64,000 bases of DNA from Ilyomonas limi (GCF_005233845.1 NZ_SZQL01000001.1:640158-704157); one strand, 5' to 3'; shown: positions 25,691 to 35,654, counted from the stretch's first letter. Notes: generated by a model from the sequence alone, not told the origin. Made by a program: numbers and translations.

Positions 25691-27145
25691 TTGATACAAC
25701 GCTTGGTGTGCGCATCTGTTGCGCTGATGATAATTGTAAATGCAACGGCACAAACTACCCAAAAAACAACGGCTGCTACTACTCCGGGTTATGATATTAC
25801 TGCTACGGTAGCGCCTTTCAAAAATACCTGGCTGTATTTGGGTACGTATTATGGCAAGTACAAGACATTAGCCGACTCTGCCATGGCCGATGCCAACGGA
25901 ACTGCCGTATTTAAAGGAAATAAAAAGCTGGACAAAGGCATTTATTTTCTCGTAAGTCCCGATAAAGCTATCCTCTTTGAAATACTAATGGATGACAAGC
26001 AGCATTTTACTGTAAAAGCCGATACTGCACATAGCGAAAACATTAGCTTTACCGGTTCGGAAGAGAATACAAATTTTCAAAATTATACCCGGTTTTTAGC
26101 GCAACACGTACCTACGCTTACCAAACTGCAGGCGCAATTAAAAGATGCAAAAAATGCGTTAGATTCAGCGCAAATTATGGGCGATATTGCCAGAGAAAAT
26201 AAAGTATTGGATGATTATCGCGAAGGAATAATCAAAAATAATCCAACATCCATGTTGGCGTTGTTCTTTAAGAGTGTGAAGCGCCCTGAAGTACCTGCTG
26301 GCATGGACCGCAACAGCAAGGAAGCATTTTATTTTGTAAAAGAGCACTTTTGGGATGATCTTGCTTTTGATGATGCCCGTCTGCTGCACACACCATTTTT
26401 TGATCCTAAGATTGATGAATATTTCAAATACTACGTATCGCCCGAGCCGGATAGTGTAAAGGAAGAAGTGAATTATATACTGCTCTCGGCACGCACCAAT
26501 AAGGATATGTTTCAGTATTTATTGGGAAAGTTTACCGATAAATACATCAATCCCGAAATAATGGGGCAGGACAAAGTGTTCCTGTTTTTGTTTGATAATT
26601 TCTATTCCAAAGGCGATACGGCATGGCTTAAACCCGACCAGCGCAAGTATATTTTTAATCGGGCGTACAGCCTGATGGCTAACCAACTGGGCGAGGCTGC
26701 ACCTGCACTCAACCTTACCGATACCAGCGGCAAAATTCATTCGCTATACGACCTGCAGGCGCCGTTTACGTTTGTGGTTTTTTGGGATCCTAATTGTAGT
26801 CATTGCAAAACGGAGGTGCCGCGTGTGGATAGTATTTATGAAGCCAAATGGAAGGCAGCCGGTGTAAAGGTGTATGCTGTAAACACCTCGGATGCAGCAG
26901 TGCAGGAGTGGAAAAACTTTATCAACGAACACCACCTGGATACATGGACGCATGTATATCAAACCAAAGAAGCCAAAACAGCAGATGAACAAGCCAACCG
27001 CCCTAACTACCGCCAATTATACGATGTATTTCAAACGCCTACGATGTACCTGTTGGATAAAGATAAGCGCATTATTGCCAAAGGCTTAAGTATATTGCAG
27101 TTTGATGAGGTGATGAATCATCAAACAAAAGCCGGGACTAAATAA
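25691..27145 (+). CDS. Exported TlpA/ResA-like thioredoxin protein with DUF4369/DUF5106-type N-terminus
   Basis: A 484-residue protein with a signal peptide (about 1-21, ALMIIVNATAQ), a beta-rich N-terminal domain (about 33-120), a helical middle (about 130-330) and a C-terminal thioredoxin fold (about 335-475). The active site is C369-S-H-C372 in FWDPNCSHCKTEVP, so a dithiol/disulfide oxidoreductase is expected. The start codon is TTG; no nearby ATG fits the signal peptide. It ends 8 nt before the following PpiC foldase, so the two are probably co-transcribed and both act in the periplasm on protein folding. Confidence 0.85.
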   Translation: MIQRLVCASVALMIIVNATAQTTQKTTAATTPGYDITATVAPFKNTWLYLGTYYGKYKTLADSAMADANGTAVFKGNKKLDKGIYFLVSPDKAILFEILMDDKQHFTVKADTAHSENISFTGSEENTNFQNYTRFLAQHVPTLTKLQAQLKDAKNALDSAQIMGDIARENKVLDDYREGIIKNNPTSMLALFFKSVKRPEVPAGMDRNSKEAFYFVKEHFWDDLAFDDARLLHTPFFDPKIDEYFKYYVSPEPDSVKEEVNYILLSARTNKDMFQYLLGKFTDKYINPEIMGQDKVFLFLFDNFYSKGDTAWLKPDQRKYIFNRAYSLMANQLGEAAPALNLTDTSGKIHSLYDLQAPFTFVVFWDPNCSHCKTEVPRVDSIYEAKWKAAGVKVYAVNTSDAAVQEWKNFINEHHLDTWTHVYQTKEAKTADEQANRPNYRQLYDVFQTPTMYLLDKDKRIIAKGLSILQFDEVMNHQTKAGTK

Positions 27146-27153
27146 CGGATTGT

Positions 27154-29022
27154 ATGAGAAAAATACTATTGCTGGTAATACTTTCAGCAATGATAATGGC
27201 GGCACGCGCACAAACCTTGTTTACGTATGGCGGCAAGCCGGTAAGCAAAGGAGAATTTCTGGAGGCGTTCAATAAAAATCCTGTTGCCGATACGGTGAAC
27301 CGGAAAACCGCTCTGCAAAACTATCTGGATTTATACATTAACTACAAACTGAAGGTGCAGGCGGCGTACGATGAAAAGCTGAATAACAGCGATGAATACC
27401 GCAATGAATCGGACAACTTTAAAAAGCAGTTAGCTGATGCTGCAGTGAACAAGGAGGCTAACCTCAACAGCCTTGTGGAAGAAGCCTACCAGCGAAGCCA
27501 AAAGGATTTGTTGTTAGATCAAATTTTTATACCTGCTAAAGAAGACACCGCAGCAGCTTACAAAAAAATCAATGAAGTATATGCAGCACTGAAAGCTGGT
27601 AAAACATTGCCAGCTACTGATACCATCAAAGAAACATCCATTGGTTACATTACCGCTTTTACTTTACCTTATGAGGTAGAGAATATGGTGTATGCATTGA
27701 AGCCCGACGGTTTTACGGCACCTTATCACAGCATTGCAGGCTATCATATTTTTATACTTAAAAAAGAAAGACCTGCATTAGGCCGAAGAAGAATACAACA
27801 AATTTTATTTGCAGTGCCCAACACATTCTCTGATGCAGAAAAAGCAGCCGTTGCACGCACCGCCGATTCGGTTTATCTGTTAATACAAAATGGTGCTTCT
27901 TTTACGGCTATGCAAAGCCAGTACAGCAGCCAGCAGCAATTTGGTAAAACAGATATAGAAGTAAGTGTAGGACAATACAATCCGGAGTTTGAAAAAGAAG
28001 TATTTGCCCTGCAAAAAGAAGGGGATGTATCCAAGCCTTTCTTAACCGATTATGGATACAATATTATCAAACTGGTTCAAAAAATTCCGCCGGCTATTAA
28101 TGCGAACGATCTGGCTTCAAAAGGTATATTGCAACAACAAGTAGAAGAAGGTGACCGGCTGCAACTGGCAAAGCAAAAACTGGTGCAGCATTGGCAAACA
28201 TTGACCGGCTACAAACCGGCAGCCTACAACACTACTGCGCTGTGGCAATACACTGATAGTGCACTCAATAACGGCTCATTAGCTACATTCAAAAACATAC
28301 ATAAAAACACGGTTTTATTTTCTTTCACCAAACAAAAAATTACGGTTACCGATTGGCTGCAATACCTGCAACAGCAAACAATAAAAGCATCATACCCGGA
28401 GATGATGAAAGGATTTGTGAACTACGCAACAACTGACTATTACAAAAAACATATAGAGGATTTTGATGCCGGTATAAAGCCGCAGTTGGATGAGTTTAAT
28501 AATGCCAACCTCTTGTTTGCAGCAATGGATAAACACGTATGGACAAAGGCTTCTCAGGATAGTGCAGGGCTGTTGCAATATTATAATGCACATAAAGAAA
28601 AATACCTATGGGCACCCGGTGCCGATGCAGTGGTAATAAGTGCAGGCAGCAAAGCAATAGCAGATGAAGTGGCAGATAAAATAAAATCGGCTCCTGCAAA
28701 CTGGCGTTTAATAGTGGATAGTTATGGCAGTCTCGTGCAGGCAGACAGCAGCCGTTTTGAGAGAGACCAGTTGCCCCTGAAAAATACTACCGGTTTGCAG
28801 CAGAGTTATATTTCCGCACCGCAGCAAAACGATTCGCAGGATGGATACACGTTTATATATATCACTAAAGTACATACACAACCAGAGCCGCGTAGTTTTG
28901 ATGACGCGCGCGGGTTGGTAATAAACGATTACCAGCAGGAGGTAGAAGCTAAGTGGATTGATGAATTGAAAAAGAAATATCCGGTAGTGGTTAATAAGCA
29001 GGTGTTAAATAGTCTTTTTTAA
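27154..29022 (+). CDS. Exported PpiC-type peptidylprolyl isomerase
   Basis: A 622-residue exported foldase. Signal peptide at about 1-20 (LLLVILSAMIMAARAQ). An N-terminal helical substrate-binding region (about 35-115) precedes a parvulin domain with KKERPALGRRRIQQILFAV (about 207-225), SFTAMQSQYSSQQQFGKTDIEVS and TDYGYNIIKLVQK (near 305). The C-terminal half is repeat-like helix and a conserved KTHTQPEPRSFDDARG segment. It follows the TlpA-like gene by 8 nt, forming a two-gene periplasmic folding/redox unit. It is distinct from the SurA-like gene at 21757 but shares its architecture. Confidence 0.85.
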   Translation: MRKILLLVILSAMIMAARAQTLFTYGGKPVSKGEFLEAFNKNPVADTVNRKTALQNYLDLYINYKLKVQAAYDEKLNNSDEYRNESDNFKKQLADAAVNKEANLNSLVEEAYQRSQKDLLLDQIFIPAKEDTAAAYKKINEVYAALKAGKTLPATDTIKETSIGYITAFTLPYEVENMVYALKPDGFTAPYHSIAGYHIFILKKERPALGRRRIQQILFAVPNTFSDAEKAAVARTADSVYLLIQNGASFTAMQSQYSSQQQFGKTDIEVSVGQYNPEFEKEVFALQKEGDVSKPFLTDYGYNIIKLVQKIPPAINANDLASKGILQQQVEEGDRLQLAKQKLVQHWQTLTGYKPAAYNTTALWQYTDSALNNGSLATFKNIHKNTVLFSFTKQKITVTDWLQYLQQQTIKASYPEMMKGFVNYATTDYYKKHIEDFDAGIKPQLDEFNNANLLFAAMDKHVWTKASQDSAGLLQYYNAHKEKYLWAPGADAVVISAGSKAIADEVADKIKSAPANWRLIVDSYGSLVQADSSRFERDQLPLKNTTGLQQSYISAPQQNDSQDGYTFIYITKVHTQPEPRSFDDARGLVINDYQQEVEAKWIDELKKKYPVVVNKQVLNSLF

Positions 29023-29123
29023 TCGTGATTTTTCCTGATAAAAGGGACTGATTGAACTGATGAAGAAATTTTTAAAATTCAATTCTTATATCGGGAAACA
29101 TATAGAGGCTATTAGCAAATTTG

Positions 29124-29150
29124 AACCGCGAAGGCGCGAAGACGCAAAGA
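29124..29150. repeat. Dispersed element, copy C (ACCGCGAAGGCGCGAAG)
   Basis: The word ACCGCGAAGGCGCGAAGACG starts at 29125 and ends in AAAGA. It matches copy at 35655-35671 and the complementary word at 35840-35858. It is part of a dispersed intergenic repeat, here a half-site followed by a terminator. Confidence 0.5.
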
Positions 29151-29153
29151 ATA

Positions 29154-29189
29154 AAAAGGCTCCATACTTGAGAAAGTTTAGAGCCTTTT
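29154..29189. terminator. Terminator hairpin between PpiC gene and hisB
   Basis: Perfect 9-bp stem AAAAGGCTC (29154-29162) with GAGCCTTTT (29181-29189) between convergent genes. Confidence 0.75.
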
Positions 29190-29250
29190 GTTTATGAAAG
29201 TGTTTATATATTTTATAAAAACCTTTGTACTCCTTTGTGGCTAAACCAAG

Positions 29251-30390
29251 CTACAAGACACCTTTAGTGCTTGGCAAATAATTACTCAACGGATCGCGCT
29301 TTACAGCCATGCGGATGGCTTTTGCAAAGGCTTTAAATATGGCTTCAATTTTATGGTGTTCATTCGCGCCTTTACACTCAATATTCAGGTTGCATTTTGC
29401 CGCATCGGAGAATGATTTGAAGAAATGAAAAAACATTTCGGTGGGCATTTCACCTACCTTTTCCCTTTTAAAGTCGGCATTCCATACGATCCAGTTGCGC
29501 CCGCCAAAATCAATCAACACTTTAGCTTCCGCCTCGTCCATTGGCAGGGCGAAACCGTAGCGCTCCATGCCTACTTTATTAGCTAATGCTTTTGCAAAAG
29601 CTTCGCCCAAAGCAATACCGGTATCTTCAATAGTGTGGTGTTCGTCTATGTGCAAATCACCGCTGGTGTGTACAGATACATCCATCTTGCCATGCCTTGC
29701 AATTTGCTCCAGCATGTGATCGAAAAAGCCCAAGCCGGTGTGTATATCTGCTTTGCCGGAGCCATCTATGTTAAGCCTGATGGTGATTTTAGTTTCATTG
29801 GTATTGCGTACATGCTCTACAGCACGATTGCCTAATTTTAAATACTCGTAAATAGCTTGCCATTGCTGCGTTTCTAATGCAATCACATTATCTAATTCCT
29901 TACGTGAATCCTGTATTTCTGCGCCGCCAAGGTCAGGATCATTGTTCAGCCAAATGGCTTTGCAACCTAAGTTTTTAGCCAGTTGCACATCGGTTATTCT
30001 ATCGCCAATTACATAGCTATTGGCAATGTCATACGCTTCATTATTTAGATAAGGGGTAAGCATGCCGGTATTGGGCTTGCGGGTAGGTGCATTGTCTATT
30101 GCAAAGGTTCTGTCAAAGTAAAAATCCGCAAAACGTACCCCTTCATTTTCAAAGCTTTTTACTACAAAATGTTGCACCGGATAAAAAGTGTCTTCGGGGA
30201 AAGAAGATGTACCAAGTCCATCCTGGTTGCTGACCATCACCAGTTCATAATCAAACTCCGTAGCAATGCGGCGCATGTATTCAAACACATGCGGATAAAA
30301 TTCCAGCTTGTTAAAACTATCTATCTGGTAAGTAGGCGGTGCTTCTTTTATCAGCGTGCCATCGCGATCTATAAATAATACTTTTTTCAT
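29251..30390 (-). CDS. hisB: Bifunctional histidinol-phosphatase / imidazoleglycerol-phosphate dehydratase
   Basis: A 379-residue fusion. The N-terminal HAD domain (about 1-165) has the nucleophile motif FIDRDGTLI and [14 protein letters not shown]; it removes phosphate from histidinol phosphate. The C-terminal dehydratase domain (about 190-379) carries [16 protein letters not shown], the Mn-binding [16 protein letters not shown], and a late [19 protein letters not shown]-type motif. Both steps are in histidine biosynthesis. The ATG at 30390 is preferred to one 3 codons upstream because it directly precedes the HAD strand. It is separated from hisC by two redox genes. Confidence 0.95.
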   Translation of the reverse strand: MKKVLFIDRDGTLIKEAPPTYQIDSFNKLEFYPHVFEYMRRIATEFDYELVMVSNQDGLGTSSFPEDTFYPVQHFVVKSFENEGVRFADFYFDRTFAIDNAPTRKPNTGMLTPYLNNEAYDIANSYVIGDRITDVQLAKNLGCKAIWLNNDPDLGGAEIQDSRKELDNVIALETQQWQAIYEYLKLGNRAVEHVRNTNETKITIRLNIDGSGKADIHTGLGFFDHMLEQIARHGKMDVSVHTSGDLHIDEHHTIEDTGIALGEAFAKALANKVGMERYGFALPMDEAEAKVLIDFGGRNWIVWNADFKREKVGEMPTEMFFHFFKSFSDAAKCNLNIECKGANEHHKIEAIFKAFAKAIRMAVKRDPLSNYLPSTKGVL

Positions 30391-30456
30391 ACAATACAAG
30401 AGGCGATTGTGTGGTGTACAATCGCCTGCAAAATAAGAATGAATTATTTAAAGAAA

Positions 30457-30858
30457 CTACTTAACTGTTTCCCGCGCTGCTTTTACCTCTGCAGTAGATA
30501 CCGCGCTGGCTTTGTTGCCAAAATTGCTGCGTATGTATGTAAGTATTTTGGCTATTTCATCATCTTTCAGGGCACTTTGCGGCGGCATATTGTTGCTGTA
30601 GGTATTACCATCAATAGGCACTTTTTCGTTGCCAGAGCCTTTAAGCACCCAGGCTATCAGTTTCTTTTTATCACCCAGCACATAGGACGTTTGAGTAAGT
30701 GGCGGGTTCATATTAGGAACGCCTTCGCCATCTTCCTGGTGGCAGGTAAGGCAATATTGTGCATACAATTGCTTGCCGGTGGCCGTGGTTGTTTGTTTTG
30801 TTTGGGCAAATGCCGAAGTGCAGCCCAACAATAAAAGGATTAAAAAATGTTTAGACAT
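30457..30858 (-). CDS. Periplasmic cytochrome c
   Basis: A 133-residue class I cytochrome. Signal peptide at about 1-19 (LILLLLGCTSAFAQ); heme-attachment CLTCHQ with C36, C39 and H40; a candidate axial methionine in SNNMPPQ. GKQLYAQYCLTCHQEDGEGVPNM is the classical N-terminal block. It follows a PQQ-type sugar dehydrogenase on the same strand by 50 bp, so it probably accepts its electrons. It sits inside the his gene pair. Confidence 0.88.
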   Translation of the reverse strand: MSKHFLILLLLGCTSAFAQTKQTTTATGKQLYAQYCLTCHQEDGEGVPNMNPPLTQTSYVLGDKKKLIAWVLKGSGNEKVPIDGNTYSNNMPPQSALKDDEIAKILTYIRSNFGNKASAVSTAEVKAARETVK

Positions 30859-30908
30859 GCGTATAAAACTTATTCAAAGCGCCGCAGTTTAAAACGGCGT
30901 TATTAATT

Positions 30909-32219
30909 TTATTGATGATAGGTTATTCTGTAAATGGTTCCGCCCGCATCATCGCTTACGTACAGCGAGCCATCAGGACCTTGTGCCAAACCACACGGAC
31001 GATGCCTGGCTTTGCCGGGTTGCATAAATTCCTGCCCTCCGGTAAAACCATCAGCAAATATTTCCCAGTTGCCGCTTGGCTTGCCATTATTAAACGGCAC
31101 AAATGCAACTAAATAACCTTTCTGCGGTTCGGGTGCTCTATTCCACGAGCCATGAAAAGCGATGAAAGCACCATTTTTATATTTCTCCGGAAACATATTG
31201 CCGGTATAAAACAGCAAGCCATCGGGCGCCATATGACCAGGAAAAGCAACTACCGGGTCTATATAGCTGGCGTCCGCTTCTTTTTTGCCATCACCCCCAT
31301 ATTCAGGATTTACCAATTTTTTATGCTGGTTTTGGTCGTAATACATATATGGCCATCCTGCATTAGCGCCTTGATGCAACTCGTACATGCACTCCGCAGG
31401 AAGCTCTGCGCTTTGCTGTTCTGTATAATTTTGCGGAGACGCATTGTGCAGGTTATCGCGCCCGTGCTGCATTACAAACAAACTGTTGGTTACATTATTC
31501 CAATCCATCCCAACCACATTGCGCAAGCCGGTAGCATAATGTACGCCATCATTCTGTTTTTGAGCCTGCTTATCAGCCTTAAACATCCAGATGCCTCCTG
31601 CCGTCTCCAAAATAGGGCAGGGTTGCATACCTTTTTTATCATTGCCTTGCTCGGCACACACGTTAGAAGGTGCACCAATATTTACATAGATATTTCCGGC
31701 ATTGTCCAGCACAAGGGATTTGGAATTGTGCATGCCTTTGTTGGTTAATCCGGTTGCAATTTTCTCCGGCTGATTCTCATTTATTACCCTATTGTTGGCA
31801 TCAAGCTTATAGCGATACACATCATCATTAGAAGAAGCGTATAAATAGCCGTTTTTGATGGTGATACCAGTACCGCCATAATCGCCAAAACCGCCCGTGG
31901 TTGTGGCCTTGCCATTACCATCTACATGCAGAATAACAATGCCTTTACCGTTTTTGGCGTCGCTCAGCTTTACATAAATGTCGTTTTGCGGTGTAACAAC
32001 AAGATGTCTTGGGCCACTGAGGTTTTCTGCGACCGTTGCAGCCGAAAAGCCAGCGGGCAGCGTAAGTGTGGCACTGTCTCCGGCTTTGTTATTGGATGCT
32101 GATTGCTGAGCAGCAGAAGAAGTAGATTCTGTTTCAGGATTAGAAGAGGAGTTTTTGCAGGCAATGGTACCGATTGCCATTGCACAAAAACATACTGCTG
32201 TAGCTAATGATGTTTTCAT
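30909..32219 (-). CDS. PQQ-dependent sugar dehydrogenase (sorbosone-dehydrogenase type), lipoprotein
   Basis: A 436-residue lipoprotein: signal with lipobox IGTIAC (Cys near 21), a Ser/Ala-rich linker, then a six-bladed propeller (about 50-436) with GPRHLVVTPQNDIYV, HNSKSLVLDNAGNIYV, YATGLRNVVGMDWN and the C-terminal RPCGLAQGPDGSLYVSDDAGGTIYRI. Its family oxidises sugars or sugar acids with PQQ outside the cytoplasm. No PQQ biosynthesis gene is in this window, so the cofactor may be scavenged or made elsewhere. The cytochrome c downstream is the natural electron acceptor. Substrate is unknown. Confidence 0.85.
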   Translation of the reverse strand: MKTSLATAVCFCAMAIGTIACKNSSSNPETESTSSAAQQSASNNKAGDSATLTLPAGFSAATVAENLSGPRHLVVTPQNDIYVKLSDAKNGKGIVILHVDGNGKATTTGGFGDYGGTGITIKNGYLYASSNDDVYRYKLDANNRVINENQPEKIATGLTNKGMHNSKSLVLDNAGNIYVNIGAPSNVCAEQGNDKKGMQPCPILETAGGIWMFKADKQAQKQNDGVHYATGLRNVVGMDWNNVTNSLFVMQHGRDNLHNASPQNYTEQQSAELPAECMYELHQGANAGWPYMYYDQNQHKKLVNPEYGGDGKKEADASYIDPVVAFPGHMAPDGLLFYTGNMFPEKYKNGAFIAFHGSWNRAPEPQKGYLVAFVPFNNGKPSGNWEIFADGFTGGQEFMQPGKARHRPCGLAQGPDGSLYVSDDAGGTIYRITYHQ

Positions 32220-32231
32220 AGTATATAAGCA

Positions 32232-33296
32232 TTATTGTTTGTTCCTGTTCATCCATTCAATCAGGGCATCCACAAGGGCAGTATTTTCCTGTTCGGTACC
32301 AATGGTAATGCGCAGGCAATCATTGCACAGCAATACATTGCTCCTGTCGCGCACTACAATACTTTTAGAAAGCAGAAACTCATACACCTTCCTTGCTTCT
32401 TTTATTTTTACAAGAATAAAGTTAGCATCCGAAGGATATACTTTTTCTGCAACAGGCATTTGTGCCAGCACTTCACTTAGGGCATCGCGCATACTAACCA
32501 GCTCGGTAATCATATCATTTACCTGTTCTACTTCTTTCAGTGCCTGTAGTACCAGTTCCTGGGCTACCTGACTGATATTGTAAGGTGGTTTTACTTTATT
32601 CATTACCTGAATAATATCGGCAGCAGCAAATGCCAGCCCCAGCCGCAGTCCGGCCAACCCCCATGCTTTGCTAAATGTTTGCAGCACTACCAGGTTGGGA
32701 TATTCGGGCAGTTCCTGCACGAAAGATTTTTGTCTTGAAAAGTTGATATAAGCTTCATCTATTACCACAATGCCATTGAAATTATTGAGCACCATTTCTA
32801 TGTCCTGCCGGTTGATGGAATTGCCGGTTGGATTGTTGGGCGAGCAGATCCAGATGATTTTAGTATGCTCATCAATCAAGGTTTCGATATGTGCCAAATT
32901 CAATTGGAAATCATCCAGCAACGGTGCTTTGCGTATTTCTACATCGTTGATGTTGGCACTTACTTCGTACATGCCATAGGTAGGCGGACAAATAATCACG
33001 TTGTCTTTTGCAGGGTTGCAAAAGCAACGGTACAAAAGGTCAATACACTCATCGCTGCCGTTGCCTATAAATATGTTTTGGGCAGATACACCTTTTATAT
33101 TGCTGATAGCTTCTTTTACGAGATGCTGATGCGGATCGGGGTAACGGTTATACCACTTAGTAAGTGGCGAGCCAAGACTATTTTCGTTAGCATCCAAATT
33201 AATCAATGCCTGACCTGTAAATTCATCGCGCGCCGAAGAATATGGGGTAAGCCGGCGGATATTATCGCGCAATAATTGCTGCACATCAAAATTCAT
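32232..33296 (-). CDS. hisC: Histidinol-phosphate aminotransferase
   Basis: A 354-residue PLP-dependent aminotransferase of histidine biosynthesis. The start at 33296 gives MNFDVQQLLRDNIRRLTPY, the conserved N-terminal block, whereas an upstream in-frame ATG adds unrelated residues. Visible marks are LDANENSLGSP, FIGNGSDECIDLL, CPPTYGMYEVSA, SPNNPTGNSI, the VVIDEAYINF segment and the PLP-lysine motif TFSKAWGLAGLRLG. It ends 12 nt before the PQQ dehydrogenase gene, so the redox pair is likely cotranscribed with hisC and, further on, hisB. Confidence 0.95.
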   Translation of the reverse strand: MNFDVQQLLRDNIRRLTPYSSARDEFTGQALINLDANENSLGSPLTKWYNRYPDPHQHLVKEAISNIKGVSAQNIFIGNGSDECIDLLYRCFCNPAKDNVIICPPTYGMYEVSANINDVEIRKAPLLDDFQLNLAHIETLIDEHTKIIWICSPNNPTGNSINRQDIEMVLNNFNGIVVIDEAYINFSRQKSFVQELPEYPNLVVLQTFSKAWGLAGLRLGLAFAAADIIQVMNKVKPPYNISQVAQELVLQALKEVEQVNDMITELVSMRDALSEVLAQMPVAEKVYPSDANFILVKIKEARKVYEFLLSKSIVVRDRSNVLLCNDCLRITIGTEQENTALVDALIEWMNRNKQ

Positions 33297-33375
33297 GGCG
33301 TGAAGATAGGGCGCAAAAAGCTGTTGACTGCAAAATTGCAGCAACAAAAAATAATAGGGTAAATGAAACAGGGCT

Positions 33376-33783
33376 TTACGCCTGGTTATTACTACCTGCC
33401 ATACTGGGATACATCAGCCTTTCAAGGGTTTTATCTATTATGTCGCGGGTAAAGGGTTTGCCAATAAAGAAATCCACACCTTCTTCGTACGCCTTACTCC
33501 TGTCTGAATAAGTATCAAATGCAGTAATCATTACCACTTTGGTGGCAGGATACAGCTTTTTGATGGTACCAATAAAATCAACACCTTTTCCGTCGGGGAG
33601 ATTGTTATCCAAAAAGATAATAAAGGGTGTTTCTTCTTTTAAAACACTGTGCGCATCTGCAAGATTGTTTACATATGAAGTGCGCAATTTTTTTTGTCTT
33701 AAAATACCGCTGAGCAAATAACAAATATCAATTTCGTCATCCACAATCAATACCTTCTCCCCACTTATTTTATTTAAATCCAC
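33376..33783 (-). CDS. Single-domain response regulator
   Basis: A 135-residue receiver-only protein. Acidic pair D15-D16 in VDDEID, phosphoacceptor D59 in FLDNNLPDG, the conserved T near 84 in VMITAFD and K105-P106 near IGKPF. There is no output domain. It is divergent from an NtrC-type activator (33784-34118 between them), so it may relay phosphoryl groups within the same pathway. Confidence 0.85.
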   Translation of the reverse strand: MDLNKISGEKVLIVDDEIDICYLLSGILRQKKLRTSYVNNLADAHSVLKEETPFIIFLDNNLPDGKGVDFIGTIKKLYPATKVVMITAFDTYSDRSKAYEEGVDFFIGKPFTRDIIDKTLERLMYPSMAGSNNQA

Positions 33784-34118
33784 GCTTTTCGATTTTGTTC
33801 ATGATTACTGTTAGCTCAATTTTTTTGCCATTTTACTTGCAAAATGTTAATATGTTCATAACCAAATTCTTTAATAGGGGTATGCGAGGTGGAACCAGAA
33901 AAATTTTTGTATTAATTTGTATAAAAATTTCCTCAAATGTGCCTTAGTTCTATACTTTTGTGCCGTAAGAGTTTCTGCTTAGTCTTATTGCTTTCCCTGC
34001 TTGATAATTCCGTTATTGTGTAGTATTAAAAAAATTAAGTTCTGATATTAGATAATTTATCTGCTTTTGCTTAATATTGAGTTTCAATGTTAAAAAAGCG
34101 CAAATAGAGCGAGGTTGT
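33784..34118. other. Divergent intergenic region between two response regulators
   Basis: 335-bp AT-rich region. TACTTTTG at 33953-33960 matches TANNTTTG on the plus strand about 160 bp before the NtrC-type gene; no clear -33 box. No RNA gene recognised. Confidence 0.35.
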
Positions 34119-35588
34119 ATGAAGAAAAGAATTTTAATAATTGATGATGATATAGACATTTGCACCTTATTAAGCCGGTTTCTTAATAAAGAAGGGTACG
34201 AAACCGAGGTGGCTTATACGGGCAGCAAAGGTATTGCTAAGTTTAAAGAGTCGAACTTTGATGTTGTGCTGTGCGATTATCGCCTGGGCGACAAAGATGG
34301 CCGCGATGTGCTGGGCGAGCTCAAAACTATTAATCCGCAGGCCGTGGTACTCATTATTACCGGCTATTCCGACATCAAAACGGCTGTTGAAGTAATTAAG
34401 TTGGGTGCTTACGATTATATTACCAAGCCACTGATACCAGCTGAAGTACTGAATGTTATTTCCTCTGCTTTAAAAAGTGCTCAGGCTCCTGTTAAGTCAT
34501 CGGTTGTTGCACCGTCAGCAGCCAGTGCCGGCAGTACAGCCTCTGGTACATCTGCTAAAAAAACTACTTTTAAATCGAACGGCGAATATTTGATAGGTGA
34601 ATCGGAATCTACCAAAGAACTATACCGCCAGATAGAAATTATTGCACCCACCAATTATAGTATTATCCTGTATGGCGAAAGCGGTACAGGTAAAGAAGTA
34701 ATTGCCAAAACCATTCACCACTACAGCGATCGCCGGAACAAGCCGTTTATTGCTATGGACTGCGGCACGCTGAGTAAAGAACTGGCCGGCAGCGAAATGT
34801 TCGGACATGTAAAAGGTGCTTTTACCGGCGCCCTTGCCGATAAAGAAGGTCATTTTGAAATGGCAAACGGCGGTACTTTATTTTTGGATGAAGTGGCCAA
34901 TCTCGGACTGGATATACAGGCTACCTTATTGCGCGTAATACAGGAGCGTAAATTTAAGCGCGTGGGCGGCACCAAAGAAATGGATCTGGACATCCGTATT
35001 ATTGTAGCCAGCAACGAAAACCTGCAGGAGGCATACCATAAAGGCAAGTTCCGCGAAGATTTGTATCATCGCTTCAATGAGTTTTCCATCAATCTGCCCC
35101 CATTGCGCCAGCGCAGGCAGGATATTCCCTTGTTTGCTCAATTCTTTTTGGATAAAACCAATGAGGAACTGCACAAAAATATAGAGGGTTTTGATGAGGA
35201 TGTAATGAATATGTTCCTTAATTACTCTTGGCCGGGCAATCTGCGCGAGTTTAGAAATGTAGTGCGCCGTGCAGTGTTACTTACTACGGGCAATAGAATT
35301 ACCGCGAAAACCTTGCCCTGGGAGATTACCAACACCAATATTTTTGCAAAGCATACCGACAACCCCACAACGGCCGTGCAACCTAACACCATTTCCAACG
35401 CTGCTGCTTCGGGCAAAGAAATAGATTTGAAAGATGCGGCAGCCAAAGCAGAATATGAAACCATTATGAACCTGCTGAAGGAAGTAAACAACAACAAATC
35501 GAAAGCAGCAGAAATTTTAAAAATAGACCGTAAAACCTTGTATAATAAAATAAAGAGTTACGAAGAGTCTAAAGAATTGAATTCGTAG
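34119..35588 (+). CDS. NtrC-type sigma-54-dependent response regulator
   Basis: A 489-residue activator: receiver domain (about 1-120; D10-D11, phosphoacceptor D53 in LCDYRLGD, K105 region LITKPLIP), Ser/Ala-rich linker, AAA+ domain (about 165-395) with Walker A GESGTGKEV, the GAFTGA loop that contacts sigma-54, and Walker B FLDEV, then a Fis-type helix-turn-helix at the C-terminus (SKAAEILKIDRKTLYNKI). The GAFTGA motif is intact, so it should activate sigma-54 promoters. The start at 34119 is preferred over an upstream in-frame ATG that adds 14 unrelated residues. Its sensor kinase is not adjacent. Confidence 0.93.
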   Translation: MKKRILIIDDDIDICTLLSRFLNKEGYETEVAYTGSKGIAKFKESNFDVVLCDYRLGDKDGRDVLGELKTINPQAVVLIITGYSDIKTAVEVIKLGAYDYITKPLIPAEVLNVISSALKSAQAPVKSSVVAPSAASAGSTASGTSAKKTTFKSNGEYLIGESESTKELYRQIEIIAPTNYSIILYGESGTGKEVIAKTIHHYSDRRNKPFIAMDCGTLSKELAGSEMFGHVKGAFTGALADKEGHFEMANGGTLFLDEVANLGLDIQATLLRVIQERKFKRVGGTKEMDLDIRIIVASNENLQEAYHKGKFREDLYHRFNEFSINLPPLRQRRQDIPLFAQFFLDKTNEELHKNIEGFDEDVMNMFLNYSWPGNLREFRNVVRRAVLLTTGNRITAKTLPWEITNTNIFAKHTDNPTTAVQPNTISNAAASGKEIDLKDAAAKAEYETIMNLLKEVNNNKSKAAEILKIDRKTLYNKIKSYEESKELNS

Positions 35589-35615
35589 TTAGTTTCTTTA
35601 TACAACTTATAATAT

Positions 35616-35645
35616 AAAGTCTCGCGCGCAAGCGCTGAGACTTTT
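35616..35645 (+). terminator. Terminator after the NtrC-type regulator
   Basis: AAAGTCTC (35616-35623) pairs with GAGACTTT (35637-35644), with GCGC inner pairs and a T-rich tail. Confidence 0.75.
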
Positions 35646-35654
35646 GTTTTTTGG

